A DNA stretch of 35,724 bases from an uncultured Verrucomicrobiota bacterium (GCA_946534105.1 CAMNCG010000014.1:1-35724); one strand, 5' to 3'; positions 9,573-16,442 are shown, counted from the first letter of the stretch. Made by a program: numbers and translations. The notes: generated by a model not told the origin, from the letters alone.

Positions 9573-10750
9573 CACGCGCGCCCTCCGGGTTTCCGCGCGG
9601 GGCGGAGCGCCAGCATCGCGTCCTCGCCGAACCGCGCCGCCGCAACGATGCCGAACCGGGGGGCCGTCGGCAGGTCGTGCGGGAAGGCCCCGAACGTCCG
9701 GAGGGCCCCTCCGCCGAGAACGACGGGCGCGACGAAGAGCCTCAATTCGTCCACGAGCCCCTCGGAGACGAGCGAAGAGGCGAGCGCCGCGCCGCCCTCG
9801 CAGAGGACGTGCAGGAATCCCTCTTCGCCGAACTTCGCGAGAAGGGCGGAAAGCGAGAGCGGGCCGGGCGCCGGCGCCGCGCCGCCGCGCTCCGTCTGGG
9901 GAAGCGCGGCGGGAAGTTCCCAGACCGCGGCGCCCGTTTCGCGCCAGGCGCGCTTGGCGCGCTCCGGAGCGGCCTCCGAGGTGGCGACGATCGTGCGCGA
10001 GGCGAAACCGTCCGAGAAAATCTTCGCCGTGGCGGGCACTCGTCCGCGGGCGTCGAGAACGCACCGCATGCCGGGGAGCCCGCCTTCCGGCTCTTCGGCG
10101 CGGAGAAGGGACGGATCGTCGGCGAGAACCGTGCCGGAGCCGACCAAGACGGCATCCGCCCGGCGGCGCATGCGCGCGACTTCGGCGCGGGCCTCCGAGC
10201 CGGTGATCCACTTGGAGACGCCCGCGTGGTCCGCGATCCCGCCGTCGAGCGACTGCGCCATTTTGAGCGTGACGAACGGGCGCCCGGTCCGCACGTGGGT
10301 GAAAAAGGGTTCCAGGAGCGCGCGCGCCTCGCGTTCCAGCACGCCGCCCGAGACCTCGATCCCGACGGCGCGGAGCACGGCTTCGGCGCGGCCGGCGTTG
10401 CGCGGGTTTTCGTCGCGCGCCGCGAACACGACGCGCGAGACGCCCGCCTGCACGATGGCGTCCGTGCAGGGCCCGACGCGCCCCGCGGAGGAGCAGGGCT
10501 CCAGCGACACGTAGAGCGTGCCGCCGCGCGCGGCCTCCCCGGCGCGCGAGAGGCAGTCCGCCTCCGCGTGGGGCCCGCCCGCGCGCCGGTGCCGCCCGCG
10601 CGCGACGGCCGCGCCGTCTTTCACAAGCACCGCTCCGACGGGGGGGTTTGGACGCGTCCCGCCCTCTCCGAGGGCAGCCTCCGCGATCGCCTCCCGCATC
10701 CACCGCTCGTCGTCGGCGCGCCCTTGGCCGGAATGGTCCTTGTCGTTCAT
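9572..10750 (-). CDS. ribD: bifunctional diaminohydroxyphosphoribosylaminopyrimidine deaminase / reductase
   Basis: RibD performs the deamination and reduction steps of riboflavin synthesis. The N-terminal deaminase domain has the zinc/catalytic motif HAEAD (about residue 59) and PCSSAGRVGPC (about residues 82-92; usual form PCSHxGRTPPC). The C-terminal reductase domain starts near FVTLKMAQSLDGGIA and includes VLCEGGAALASSL. At 392 residues the length is slightly above the family norm. Start: ATG at 10750 (MNDKDHS) was chosen because it lies 7 nt after a -10-like box; an in-frame ATG at 10762 is inside that box. It is the first gene of the eight-gene operon. Confidence 0.94.
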   Translation of the reverse strand: MNDKDHSGQGRADDERWMREAIAEAALGEGGTRPNPPVGAVLVKDGAAVARGRHRRAGGPHAEADCLSRAGEAARGGTLYVSLEPCSSAGRVGPCTDAIVQAGVSRVVFAARDENPRNAGRAEAVLRAVGIEVSGGVLEREARALLEPFFTHVRTGRPFVTLKMAQSLDGGIADHAGVSKWITGSEARAEVARMRRRADAVLVGSGTVLADDPSLLRAEEPEGGLPGMRCVLDARGRVPATAKIFSDGFASRTIVATSEAAPERAKRAWRETGAAVWELPAALPQTERGGAAPAPGPLSLSALLAKFGEEGFLHVLCEGGAALASSLVSEGLVDELRLFVAPVVLGGGALRTFGAFPHDLPTAPRFGIVAAARFGEDAMLALRPARKPGGRA

Positions 10751-10757
10751 GCCGACA

Positions 10758-10766
10758 AGCATACCA
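10758..10766 (-). promoter_or_regulatory. candidate extended -10 promoter for the ribD operon
   Basis: Read on the minus strand, TGG followed by TATGCT (10758-10763) forms an extended -10 (TGnTATnnT). Seven bases later comes the ATG at 10750, so transcription would begin at or beside the start codon. A TTGACC occurs upstream, but only 14 bp from the -10. No FMN riboswitch fold is visible. Confidence 0.35.
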
Positions 10767-11135
10767 CAAGCTGAGCCGGTCAACGATTCCAGCGGTTCAA
10801 CTGCATCCGGCGTCGTTCCGGCGGCACCGTCGGCGGGGTCCTCTGGAAGCCGGGCGAAACCGAAGATCCCGTCTTCTACTGACGGCTCCTCCTTTGCCGG
10901 TCGGTCCTCCGTCCTTCCGCGTCTCTCGCGCGGAAGAACCAAACGGTCTCGCGGACGCGGCGTTTCACGACAAGCTGGCGGAAATCGGGCGAGAGGAAGT
11001 TCCAGCAGGTGGTTGCCGCGCGCCGCCGCAGCCGATGTCGACGCCCACCGCGGCCGGGATCACCGCCGCGTCCGCGGCCACGACGCCGCCGATCGGCATC
11101 CCGTGTGATGGGGACGACTTTTCGAGCACGAGGAG
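10763..11135. other. degenerate non-coding stretch between ribD and the SNF2/SWIM operon
   Basis: Apart from the rtcB shards, this segment holds no convincing gene. A frame open through to ribD (…PSVEDGIFGFARLPEDP…) and one encoding NFLSPDFRQLVVKRRVRE look like further decayed coding sequence, but I cannot name them. No riboswitch, tRNA or clear terminator was seen. Confidence 0.5.
10997..11105 (-). pseudogene. rtcB: remnant of an RNA ligase gene (rtcB), frameshifted and internally deleted
   Basis: On the minus strand one frame (11105 to about 11025) encodes GMPIGGVVAAD followed by AVIPAAVGVDIGCGG, which matches the RtcB segment around the metal-binding Cys (…GMPIGGVxAT…IPxAVGVDIGCGM). A few bases on, in another frame (11017-10997), the sequence encodes GNHLLEL, equivalent to the RtcB GGNHFLEL motif that normally lies over 100 residues later. 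Both shards are short and out of frame with each other, and most of the ~400-residue enzyme is absent. RtcB joins 2',3'-cyclic phosphate or 3'-phosphate RNA ends to 5'-OH ends. The identification rests on two motifs recalled from the family. Confidence 0.65.
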
Positions 11136-11189
11136 CTACGCGAGCGAGAGCGCCGAAAGGGCGACGAGGAGGAATGCGTCCGTGGTCAT
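11136..11189 (-). pseudogene. truncated duplicate of the EamA transporter gene start
   Basis: The 17 codons MTTDAFLLVALSALSLA followed by TAG match the first 16 residues of the intact EamA transporter (MTPDAFWLVALSALSL) encoded from 18853 on the same strand. At nucleotide level the ~48 bases agree at roughly 40 positions, after which homology stops abruptly. The ATG overlaps the stop of the 135-residue upstream gene (ATGA), so this was probably once a functional last gene of that operon. The rtcB remnant follows at once. Confidence 0.75.
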
Positions 11190-11593
11190 GGTTCGGATGC
11201 ATGGGCGGTGGGAGGCTGCTGCGGTTTTGCCGCCGCCTTGCGGGCCATCTTGATCCAGCGCAGTTCGTCCTCGTACTGTGCTTTGCGGTCGGCGGCGAGG
11301 CGGTCCCAGAGGTCGGCGGGAATCTCCCGCCCGGGGGCGGCGAACTGTCCGAGGAGCGCCTCGCACTTGCGGTGGCCGGTCTGGTCGCGGCGGCGGGTGT
11401 AGTCTCGCCGGGAGCGGAGGGTCTCTTCGACGGTGAGCAACTCCAGTCGGCCGTTCTGCACCACGGGGACGAGGTCTCCGGTAGCACGATAGCGCTCGAT
11501 GGCGTCCCAGGTGGCTTCCTCGAAGGCATCCTGCGCCACTGCGGCCTGGCGCGCGGCGTCCTCCTCGATGGCCTTGCGTTCTTCGTTCGTCAC
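11186..11593 (-). CDS. hypothetical charged helical protein, 135 residues
   Basis: I do not recognise a family. The protein is rich in Glu, Arg and Ala and predicted to be mostly helical (EERKAIEEDAARQAAVAQDAF; ETLRSRRDYTRRRDQ), with a proline-rich tail (KPQQPPTAHASEP). There is no signal peptide or membrane segment. The GTG at 11593 follows AAAGGA by 8 nt, a good ribosome-binding site. It is the last intact gene of the operon after SNF2 and SWIM, and its stop overlaps the start codon of the truncated EamA copy. A helper role with the SWIM/SNF2 pair is inferred from position only. Confidence 0.75.
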   Translation of the reverse strand: MTNEERKAIEEDAARQAAVAQDAFEEATWDAIERYRATGDLVPVVQNGRLELLTVEETLRSRRDYTRRRDQTGHRKCEALLGQFAAPGREIPADLWDRLAADRKAQYEDELRWIKMARKAAAKPQQPPTAHASEP

Positions 11594-11629
11594 AGTCCCA
11601 GTCCTTTCTTCATGGCGGCGGCCGGCGCG

Positions 11630-11761
11630 TCAGATCATCTTGAGGAACTGGTCGCGGACGGCGGCGACGCCCTGCTGGACGAGGCCGTCGACGGCTCCCT
11701 CGGCGATTCCGAACTGCTTGGCGGCGGCGGCGGGGCGCCGGCGAATCCGGACGCGTCATCG
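11630..11761 (-). pseudogene. small ORF broken in a CGC trinucleotide run
   Basis: An ATG overlaps the SWIM gene stop (ATGA) and opens MTRPDSPAP, then runs into a CGC/GCC run. In the other frame after the run the sequence reads AKQFGIAEGAVDGLVQQGVA, then AVRDQFLKMI and TGA (11630-11632), which looks like genuine amphipathic-helix coding. A one-base slip in the run would join the two into a peptide of about 43 residues. It may be a frameshifted small gene or a sequencing/assembly slip. No family is recognised. Confidence 0.4.
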
Positions 11762-12829
11762 CCGGGAAAGGCTTTGCGCATTGAGGCGTTCGAGCGCTGG
11801 CGCGAGATCGGACGGGACGGGCTTGCGACCGGTTTCGATGTAGCAAACGGCGACGTTGGAGAGGCCGAGTCGTTCGCCGAAGGCCTTTTGCGTGAGTCCG
11901 AGCGTGCGGCGCAGAACGCTGACGCGCGCGGCGGTCCATGGCTCCTGCTCCGCTTCTGCCGTTCCGGATTTTGCCTTGCGTCCTGCGGCCTTCGGCTTGG
12001 GAGGATCGATCTGCGACTTCAAACTGTTAACTTTGGACTTCCGACTTTCGACCTTTGACTTTGGACTTTCGACCTTTGACTTTGGACTTTCGACTGCGGC
12101 CGGCTCGTCGAAGGACACGCCGAAGACATCGCCGAGGGCGGCGGCGTCGATTTCGGGCGCATCGCCAGCGGAGGCCGTGAGGGCGTCCACGGCGCCGGCG
12201 GTTGAGAGAAGTTCGCCTGGATCGATGCCGCGGAGCGTGAAGAAGAGCGTCGGATCTTCGTCAAGCCGCGCGCCGACGCCGTAGAAGACGGCGGCGAGGT
12301 GCTTGCAAAGGCGGGCGGAGTCCGGGCAGGAGCAGGAGAAGGAAATCTCACCGCGTGCGGGGAAGAGGCCGTCGCGGGGGTTGCAGAAGGCGCGGAGGAG
12401 TTCCTCCGGGACGCGTCCCGCAGCGAGGTCGAGCAGGGAGGAGACCTTGCCGAGAGCCTTCCTTTTGAGCGCCTCCCAGCGAGCTTTCGCGAGCGGGTCG
12501 ATGCGGATCGTCTGCTCGTAGGGGCGGCGCATCGAACCCTGCACGAGCGCCTTGACGAGACCCGGCTCGATCACGAGGTCGATCACGGCGCCGCTGCGTA
12601 CGTAGGAGCGGCCTCGTTCGAGGCGGTAGGCGAAGTCGCGGTAGTTCTCGACGTTGTCGCACCAGGCCTTGCCCCAGAACGAGCGCGCGATGGTGCGACC
12701 TACCAGGACGACGGGGCGCATTGCGCGGCCATGGGCGGCGAGATTCTTGGCCGCGCGCTGCGCGCGGGCGCGCCGTTCGGCGACGGGGACGTATTCGGGG
12801 AAGGACCGGACGTAGTCGTAGCGGGACAT
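11756..12829 (-). CDS. SWIM zinc-finger protein fused to a C-terminal XRE helix-turn-helix
   Basis: The 357-residue protein has an N-terminal region typical of bacterial SWIM partners of SNF2 ATPases (SFWGKAWCDNVENYRDFAYRL, then YVRSGAVIDLVIEPGLVKALV) and the zinc motif CxC…CxH in FSCSCPDSARLCKHLAAV (about residues 163-180). A low-complexity linker of four 7-residue repeats (VESPKSK, VESPKSK, VESRKSK, VNSLKSQ) then leads to a full XRE-type HTH at the C-terminus (LRRTLGLTQKAFGERLGLSN). SWIM domains bind DNA or proteins; adding a sequence-specific HTH to the usual SNF2-SWIM pair is unusual. The start follows directly after an 8-bp tandem repeat tract. It is cotranscribed with the SNF2 gene upstream. 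Confidence 0.88.
   Translation of the reverse strand: MSRYDYVRSFPEYVPVAERRARAQRAAKNLAAHGRAMRPVVLVGRTIARSFWGKAWCDNVENYRDFAYRLERGRSYVRSGAVIDLVIEPGLVKALVQGSMRRPYEQTIRIDPLAKARWEALKRKALGKVSSLLDLAAGRVPEELLRAFCNPRDGLFPARGEISFSCSCPDSARLCKHLAAVFYGVGARLDEDPTLFFTLRGIDPGELLSTAGAVDALTASAGDAPEIDAAALGDVFGVSFDEPAAVESPKSKVESPKSKVESRKSKVNSLKSQIDPPKPKAAGRKAKSGTAEAEQEPWTAARVSVLRRTLGLTQKAFGERLGLSNVAVCYIETGRKPVPSDLAPALERLNAQSLSRR
12014..12095 (-). repeat. 7-bp tandem repeats (GACTTTG/GACTTTC/GACCTTT on the + strand) inside the SWIM gene
   Basis: About eleven degenerate 7-bp units follow one another, the central ones nearly perfect (GACTTTG, GACTTTC, GACCTTT in rotation, i.e. a 21-bp superperiod). Because 21 is a multiple of three, the tract encodes a 7-residue repeat, VESPKSK-like, in the linker between the SWIM and XRE domains. 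It is related in period and GTC core to the tract in the rtcR gene at 24724-24793. Confidence 0.9.
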
Positions 12830-12833
12830 GACA

Positions 12834-12889
12834 GTTGAAGGGTTGAAGAATTGAAGGGTTGAAGAGTTGAAGGGTTGAAAAGTTGGAGG
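12834..12889 (-). repeat. 8-bp tandem repeats directly upstream of the SWIM gene
   Basis: Seven 8-bp units lie between the SNF2 stop and the SWIM start: on the + strand GTTGAAGG, GTTGAAGA, ATTGAAGG, GTTGAAGA, GTTGAAGG, GTTGAAAA, GTTGGAGG. On the mRNA this reads as CAAC followed by pyrimidine-rich tetramers, ending 4 nt before the ATG at 12829. The same type of unit in the same orientation lies before the genes at 28514 and 35658. Confidence 0.95.
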
Positions 12890-12901
12890 CTTTCGCGGGC
12901 G

Positions 12902-15586
12902 TCATTCCTCCGCTGCGGCGGCGGGGTCGAGGGCGACGAGCGCGCGGAGCTCGGCAGCGGTCATGTCGGAGAGAAGCTTCTCGGCACCGCCGGAGAAGAG
13001 TCCCGCGGCGAGGGCCTTCTTGCTTTCGATCATCTCGTCGATGCGCTCTTCGAGAGTGCCGGCGCACACGAACTTGTGGACGAGTACGTTGCGCTTCTGG
13101 CCGATGCGGTAGGCGCGGTCGCTGGCCTGGTCCTCCACTGCGGGGTTCCACCAGCGGTCGAAGTGCACGACGTGAGAGGCGGCGGTGAGGTTGAGTCCCG
13201 TGCCGGCGGCCTTGAGCGAGAGGACGAAGAACGGAGGTCCGCCGTCAGTCTGGAAGGCGCGCACGAGGCGGGCGCGCTCGGCGACCGGGGTGCCGCCGTG
13301 CAGCACGAGGCCGTCGCGCCCAAAGAGGTCGCGCAGGAAGAGGCGCAGGGGTTCCGTCATTTCGCGGAACTGGGTGAACACGAGCATCCGCTCTTGGCGC
13401 GCGGCGATTTCGGAGACGAGGTCCGCCAGCGCCCGGAACTTTCCGGAGGCGGAGGGCGCGAATTCGCCGTCGCCGCGGAACTGCGAGGGATGGTTGCAGA
13501 TCTGCTTGAAGCGGGGAAGATACTTGAGGACGAGTCCGCGACGGTGGCGCTCGGCGGTGCCTTCCTCCGCCGCCGGCGGCTCCTCGAGCTCGCGCGCGAG
13601 GTCGTTCGCGCACTTGGCGTAGAGTTCGGCCTGGAGGCGGGAGAGACCGCAGCGGACGGTGCGCTCGGTCTTGTCCGGAAGGTCCGGCAGCAGCGCCTTG
13701 TCTGTCTTGAGGCGGCGCAGCAGAAACGGGCGGACGAGGCGGCGGACCGGCGCTAGGTCGTCGCCGCACGCCTTCGCGAGTTCCGCGAACGATTTCTGCG
13801 AGCCGAGCAGTCCGGGATCGAGGAAGTCGAAGAGGCTCCAGAGATCGGAAAGGCGGTTCTCGACGGGCGTTCCGGTGAGGGCGACGCGGCGGGGCGCCCG
13901 GAGCGCGCGCAGGGCGCGGCTCTGGCGCGTCCCGGCGTTCTTGGCGACCTGGGCTTCGTCGGCGACGACGGCGGCCCATTCGGCCTTGGCGAGCGCCGGG
14001 AGGCGCGCGAGCATGCCGTAGGTGGTGAGCATCAGGTCCGCGCCGCGCCCGGCGGCCGCGGGATCTGCGCGCGCGGCGTTCCAGTCGGCAGGGGAGAGCG
14101 CGGACGGGTGGAGCGTCCGGAGGCGAAGCTCCGGGGCGAAGCGCGCGGCTTCGGCTCGCCAGTTGGCGAGCAGCGTCGCGGGCGCCACGAGCAGCGCGGG
14201 CGGCGAATCGGCTGAGCCGAGCGCGCCGACGCGCTTGAGGGCGACGAGGAAGGCGAGCGCCTGGAGCGTCTTGCCGAGGCCCATGTCGTCCGCGAGGCAG
14301 ACGCCGAGGCCGAGCCGTGCGGCGGCATCGAGGAACCGGACGCCGGACTTCTGGTAGGGGCGCAGCGTTTTCTCGAGCGCGGGCGGGAGGTCGGGCGGCG
14401 GGAGCGTGGCGGGATCGGAGAGCCCTCGCAGCGCCTCCGCGAGGGCGGCGCCCGGGGCGACCTCCGAATCGGGATCGGCGGCCAGTTCGCCGAGCGGCCC
14501 GGAGTCCGCTCCCGCGACGAGGCGCAGTCCCTCGGCGAGGCTCACCCCTTCGCGGCGGGCGAGCGTCTCGGCCTCCTTCCAGCGCTCAAGGAGGACGCGC
14601 AGTTTTTCCGGATCGGCTACGACCCACTGCCCGCGAATTCTCACCATGCCTCCGCCGGAAAAGAGCGCCTCGGCCTCCTCCTTCGAGAGAGGCTCGCCGT
14701 CGAGGCAGAGCACGGCGGAAACATTGAGCAGCGAACGGGTCGAGATGCCGCCGCCGGCGGCTGGCGTTAGCGTCGCGCGGACCTTCACGCGCGGCGCGCC
14801 CCGTCCGCCGCGCCAGAGGGCTGCGGTTTCGACGCCGATTCCCGCATTCTCGAAAGCTGGCGCGTCGCGCAGGAAGCGCAACGCCGTGGGGGCGTCCCAC
14901 GCGCATGGGCGGAAGATGCGGCGCGATTCCAGCAGTTCGGCGGCGAGGTCGCTCTTTTCCGCCGCCTTGCGAACCGGCTCCAGGAGCGATTGCAGCGCTC
15001 CGGGTTCGGAGGCGAAGAGCCGCAGCGCCGTGGCGAGCGGGTATCTGCGGAGGGAGCCTGTGTCGTCGCGGTGGGAAAAGCTTGCCAGAAAGGCGAAGGG
15101 AAAGGAGCAAGCCGCGTCGCCCTTGTTCTCCGCGAGATGGAACGACACCTTTCCCGAATTGCGCCATGCCGGGGAAAGGGAGCGGACGAAATCCGCGAAC
15201 GGGCGCCCGGAGTCGGTCCATGCGGCTGCAAGCGCGCCGTCAAGGGCAGAGAGGGCCGCGAGGAGCGGAGCGGCGCTCCAGTATTCCGCTCCGAGCATCT
15301 CCGGAGCGCCGAGGGCGAGCATGGCCGCTTCGCCCTCGGATGGGCGAGCGCGGGCGGCGAGGGACTGTAATGCGTCCGGAGCGGTCGGCTCTCCGAGGGC
15401 GGCGAGGCGGCGGACATGGGCGGACGCCAGCCGCCGCAGGTAGCGGGTCGCGGAGGACTCGTCCGGTGCCACCGGGGTGCGCAGGAGCGCGAGAAGCGCC
15501 GCGCCTTGACCATCTGGAAACGGAATGCCGGCACCGTCGCGCAGCTCGCCTGCGGGTGAGATCGAAAAATTCATCGGATTCGACAT
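12902..15586 (-). CDS. SNF2-family DEAD/DEAH-type ATPase (DNA translocase)
   Basis: This 894-residue protein carries a complete SNF2 motor in its C-terminal part. Motifs seen: LRPYQKSGVRFL, motif I DDMGLGKT (about residues 432-440), motif II as DEAQ (about 542), motif III LTGTPVEN (about 568), helicase-C VLHGGTPV (about 758), SLKAAGTGLNL, and motif VI DRAYRIGQKRN (about 828). The first ~370 residues are a divergent N-terminal region as in bacterial SNF2-SWIM partners. It should move along duplex DNA and remodel bound proteins. ATG at 15586 lies 5 nt after the regulator's stop; ATG at 15574 is an alternative. The SWIM protein follows after the 8-bp repeat tract. Confidence 0.92.
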   Translation of the reverse strand: MSNPMNFSISPAGELRDGAGIPFPDGQGAALLALLRTPVAPDESSATRYLRRLASAHVRRLAALGEPTAPDALQSLAARARPSEGEAAMLALGAPEMLGAEYWSAAPLLAALSALDGALAAAWTDSGRPFADFVRSLSPAWRNSGKVSFHLAENKGDAACSFPFAFLASFSHRDDTGSLRRYPLATALRLFASEPGALQSLLEPVRKAAEKSDLAAELLESRRIFRPCAWDAPTALRFLRDAPAFENAGIGVETAALWRGGRGAPRVKVRATLTPAAGGGISTRSLLNVSAVLCLDGEPLSKEEAEALFSGGGMVRIRGQWVVADPEKLRVLLERWKEAETLARREGVSLAEGLRLVAGADSGPLGELAADPDSEVAPGAALAEALRGLSDPATLPPPDLPPALEKTLRPYQKSGVRFLDAAARLGLGVCLADDMGLGKTLQALAFLVALKRVGALGSADSPPALLVAPATLLANWRAEAARFAPELRLRTLHPSALSPADWNAARADPAAAGRGADLMLTTYGMLARLPALAKAEWAAVVADEAQVAKNAGTRQSRALRALRAPRRVALTGTPVENRLSDLWSLFDFLDPGLLGSQKSFAELAKACGDDLAPVRRLVRPFLLRRLKTDKALLPDLPDKTERTVRCGLSRLQAELYAKCANDLARELEEPPAAEEGTAERHRRGLVLKYLPRFKQICNHPSQFRGDGEFAPSASGKFRALADLVSEIAARQERMLVFTQFREMTEPLRLFLRDLFGRDGLVLHGGTPVAERARLVRAFQTDGGPPFFVLSLKAAGTGLNLTAASHVVHFDRWWNPAVEDQASDRAYRIGQKRNVLVHKFVCAGTLEERIDEMIESKKALAAGLFSGGAEKLLSDMTAAELRALVALDPAAAAEE

Positions 15587-15591
15587 GGAAT

Positions 15592-16194
15592 CTAGCCGGG
15601 ATCGAGTTCTTCGCCAGACGGTTTCGCCGAACCGGCATCGATGGTTGCGAAAAGGGCGGCGAGGACGGGGTCGCGCGGGCGGACGAGCGAGCAGCGGTCC
15701 CGATCGTCGCGGCGGAGGAGTCCCGAGCGGAGAAGGACGGCGAAGTGGTGGGTGAAGGCGATCGGCGGGATTCGGACTCTTTCACGCCATTCCTCCGGCG
15801 TCAGGCCGGGCGAGCGCAGGAGCGCCTCCATCATGGCGAGGCGGCGGAAATGGGAAAAGGCCCGGATTCCGGGAACGAGACGTTCCTCCCAGCCGTCCGG
15901 CGGTCCGCCTCCGCGGAAGATGGCCTTGAAGGCGGCCTGGACGGATGCGGCCACGGGAAGGGATCGATCAGGAGATAGCGTGTAGAAAACCCGGCCGTCG
16001 TGTCGCTCGACGCCCAGAATGCCGCGTGCGTTGAGCGCGCGCAAATACAGGGACGCTGTCGGCAGGGGGAGACCGGCCGCCCCGGCGACTTGCGAAACCG
16101 ACATCGCGCCGCCTCCATCCGACACGATCCGCACCAGACGCAACCGATCCGCGTTGGCGATGGCCCGAGCCGTCCGCCACAGCGACGGCTTCAT
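15592..16194 (-). CDS. double winged-helix (ArsR-like) transcriptional regulator
   Basis: From the ATG at 16194 the product has 200 residues. An N-terminal winged helix (ADRLRLVRIVSDGGGAMSVS, QVAGAAGLPLPTASLYLRAL, GRVFYTLS) is followed by a second one (RRLAMMEALLRSPGLTPEEW … AFTHHFAVLLRSGLLRRDDR). No Cys/His metal site is obvious. It is probably the autoregulator of the SNF2-SWIM operon, five bases upstream of the SNF2 start. The start is uncertain: the frame stays open through TTG 16380, ATG 16344, GTG 16308, ATG 16254 and ATG 16212, all within a repeat series, and a good promoter places a leaderless start at 16344 (250 residues). Confidence 0.8.
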   Translation of the reverse strand: MKPSLWRTARAIANADRLRLVRIVSDGGGAMSVSQVAGAAGLPLPTASLYLRALNARGILGVERHDGRVFYTLSPDRSLPVAASVQAAFKAIFRGGGPPDGWEERLVPGIRAFSHFRRLAMMEALLRSPGLTPEEWRERVRIPPIAFTHHFAVLLRSGLLRRDDRDRCSLVRPRDPVLAALFATIDAGSAKPSGEELDPG

Positions 16195-16195
16195 G

Positions 16196-16379
16196 GCGAG
16201 AGTCGTTTCCATCCTCCCCGGCGTCTGCGCGTGCATGGCGCGCGCCGTTTCCATTCCCGGCACCGCCTGCCGGGCTGGAGGAATTTCCTCAGACCAAATC
16301 GTTTTCACGCGGCGAGGCCCGTTTCCTGACCGTCTCGTTTTCATGTCCGGAATTCTACCATGGGACGAAATCGTTTTCA
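16196..16379 (-). repeat. start-codon-containing direct repeats upstream of the regulator
   Basis: Three 16-bp copies lie exactly 36 bp apart on the + strand: GACCAAATCGTTTTCA (16292-16307), GACCGTCTCGTTTTCA (16328-16343) and GACGAAATCGTTTTCA (16364-16379). Two shorter relatives with CGTTTCCA end at 16253 and 16211. On the coding strand each core reads TGAAAACG or TGGAAACG and is part of a potential ATG, GTG or TTG codon. All spacings (36, 36, 54, 42) are multiples of three, so all codons share one reading frame. They may be operator half-sites, or duplicated translation starts. Confidence 0.8.
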
Positions 16380-16380
16380 A
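16352..16380 (-). promoter_or_regulatory. promoter of the regulator-SNF2-SWIM operon
   Basis: On the minus strand TTGAAA (16375-16380), a 17-bp spacer and TAGAAT (16352-16357) form a good sigma-70-type promoter. The ATG at 16344 comes 7 nt after the -10, implying a leaderless transcript if this start is used. The -35 overlaps one copy of the 16-bp direct repeat, as expected for autoregulation. Confidence 0.6.
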
Positions 16381-16381
16381 C

Positions 16382-16415
16382 TAGAATTATGTAAAACTAG
16401 TTTTTTATAATTCTA
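16382..16415. promoter_or_regulatory. 34-bp AT-rich palindrome (operator, promoter or recombination site)
   Basis: Arms TAGAATTAT (16382-16390) and ATAATTCTA (16407-16415) flank the perfect palindrome AAAACTAGTTTT (16393-16404) with the same centre; 15 of 17 base pairs of the symmetric element match. It stands out as AT-only-like sequence between the regulator operon and the collapsed defence locus. TATAAT occurs on the + strand at 16406-16411. Its role is unknown: a dimeric regulator operator is most likely, a junction scar is possible. Confidence 0.7.
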
Positions 16416-16442
16416 TCATCCGGGGAAGGGATCGCATGTGAG

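Noticed and set aside
10750-10950. FMN riboswitch upstream of ribD
   Set aside because: The conserved RFN blocks (AGGGGCGGGG…, CCCCACCGGCGG-like and the closing helix) are not present on the minus strand. The region reads as decayed coding sequence.
12834-12889. Rho-independent terminator after the SNF2 gene
   Set aside because: The sequence is a direct tandem repeat without inverted symmetry or a U-tract, and it lies directly before the cotranscribed SWIM gene.
16292-16379. CRISPR-like array (three repeats at 36-bp period)
   Set aside because: Only three imperfect 16-bp copies, no unit conservation over the spacers, no cas genes, and all copies lie in one reading frame with start codons.
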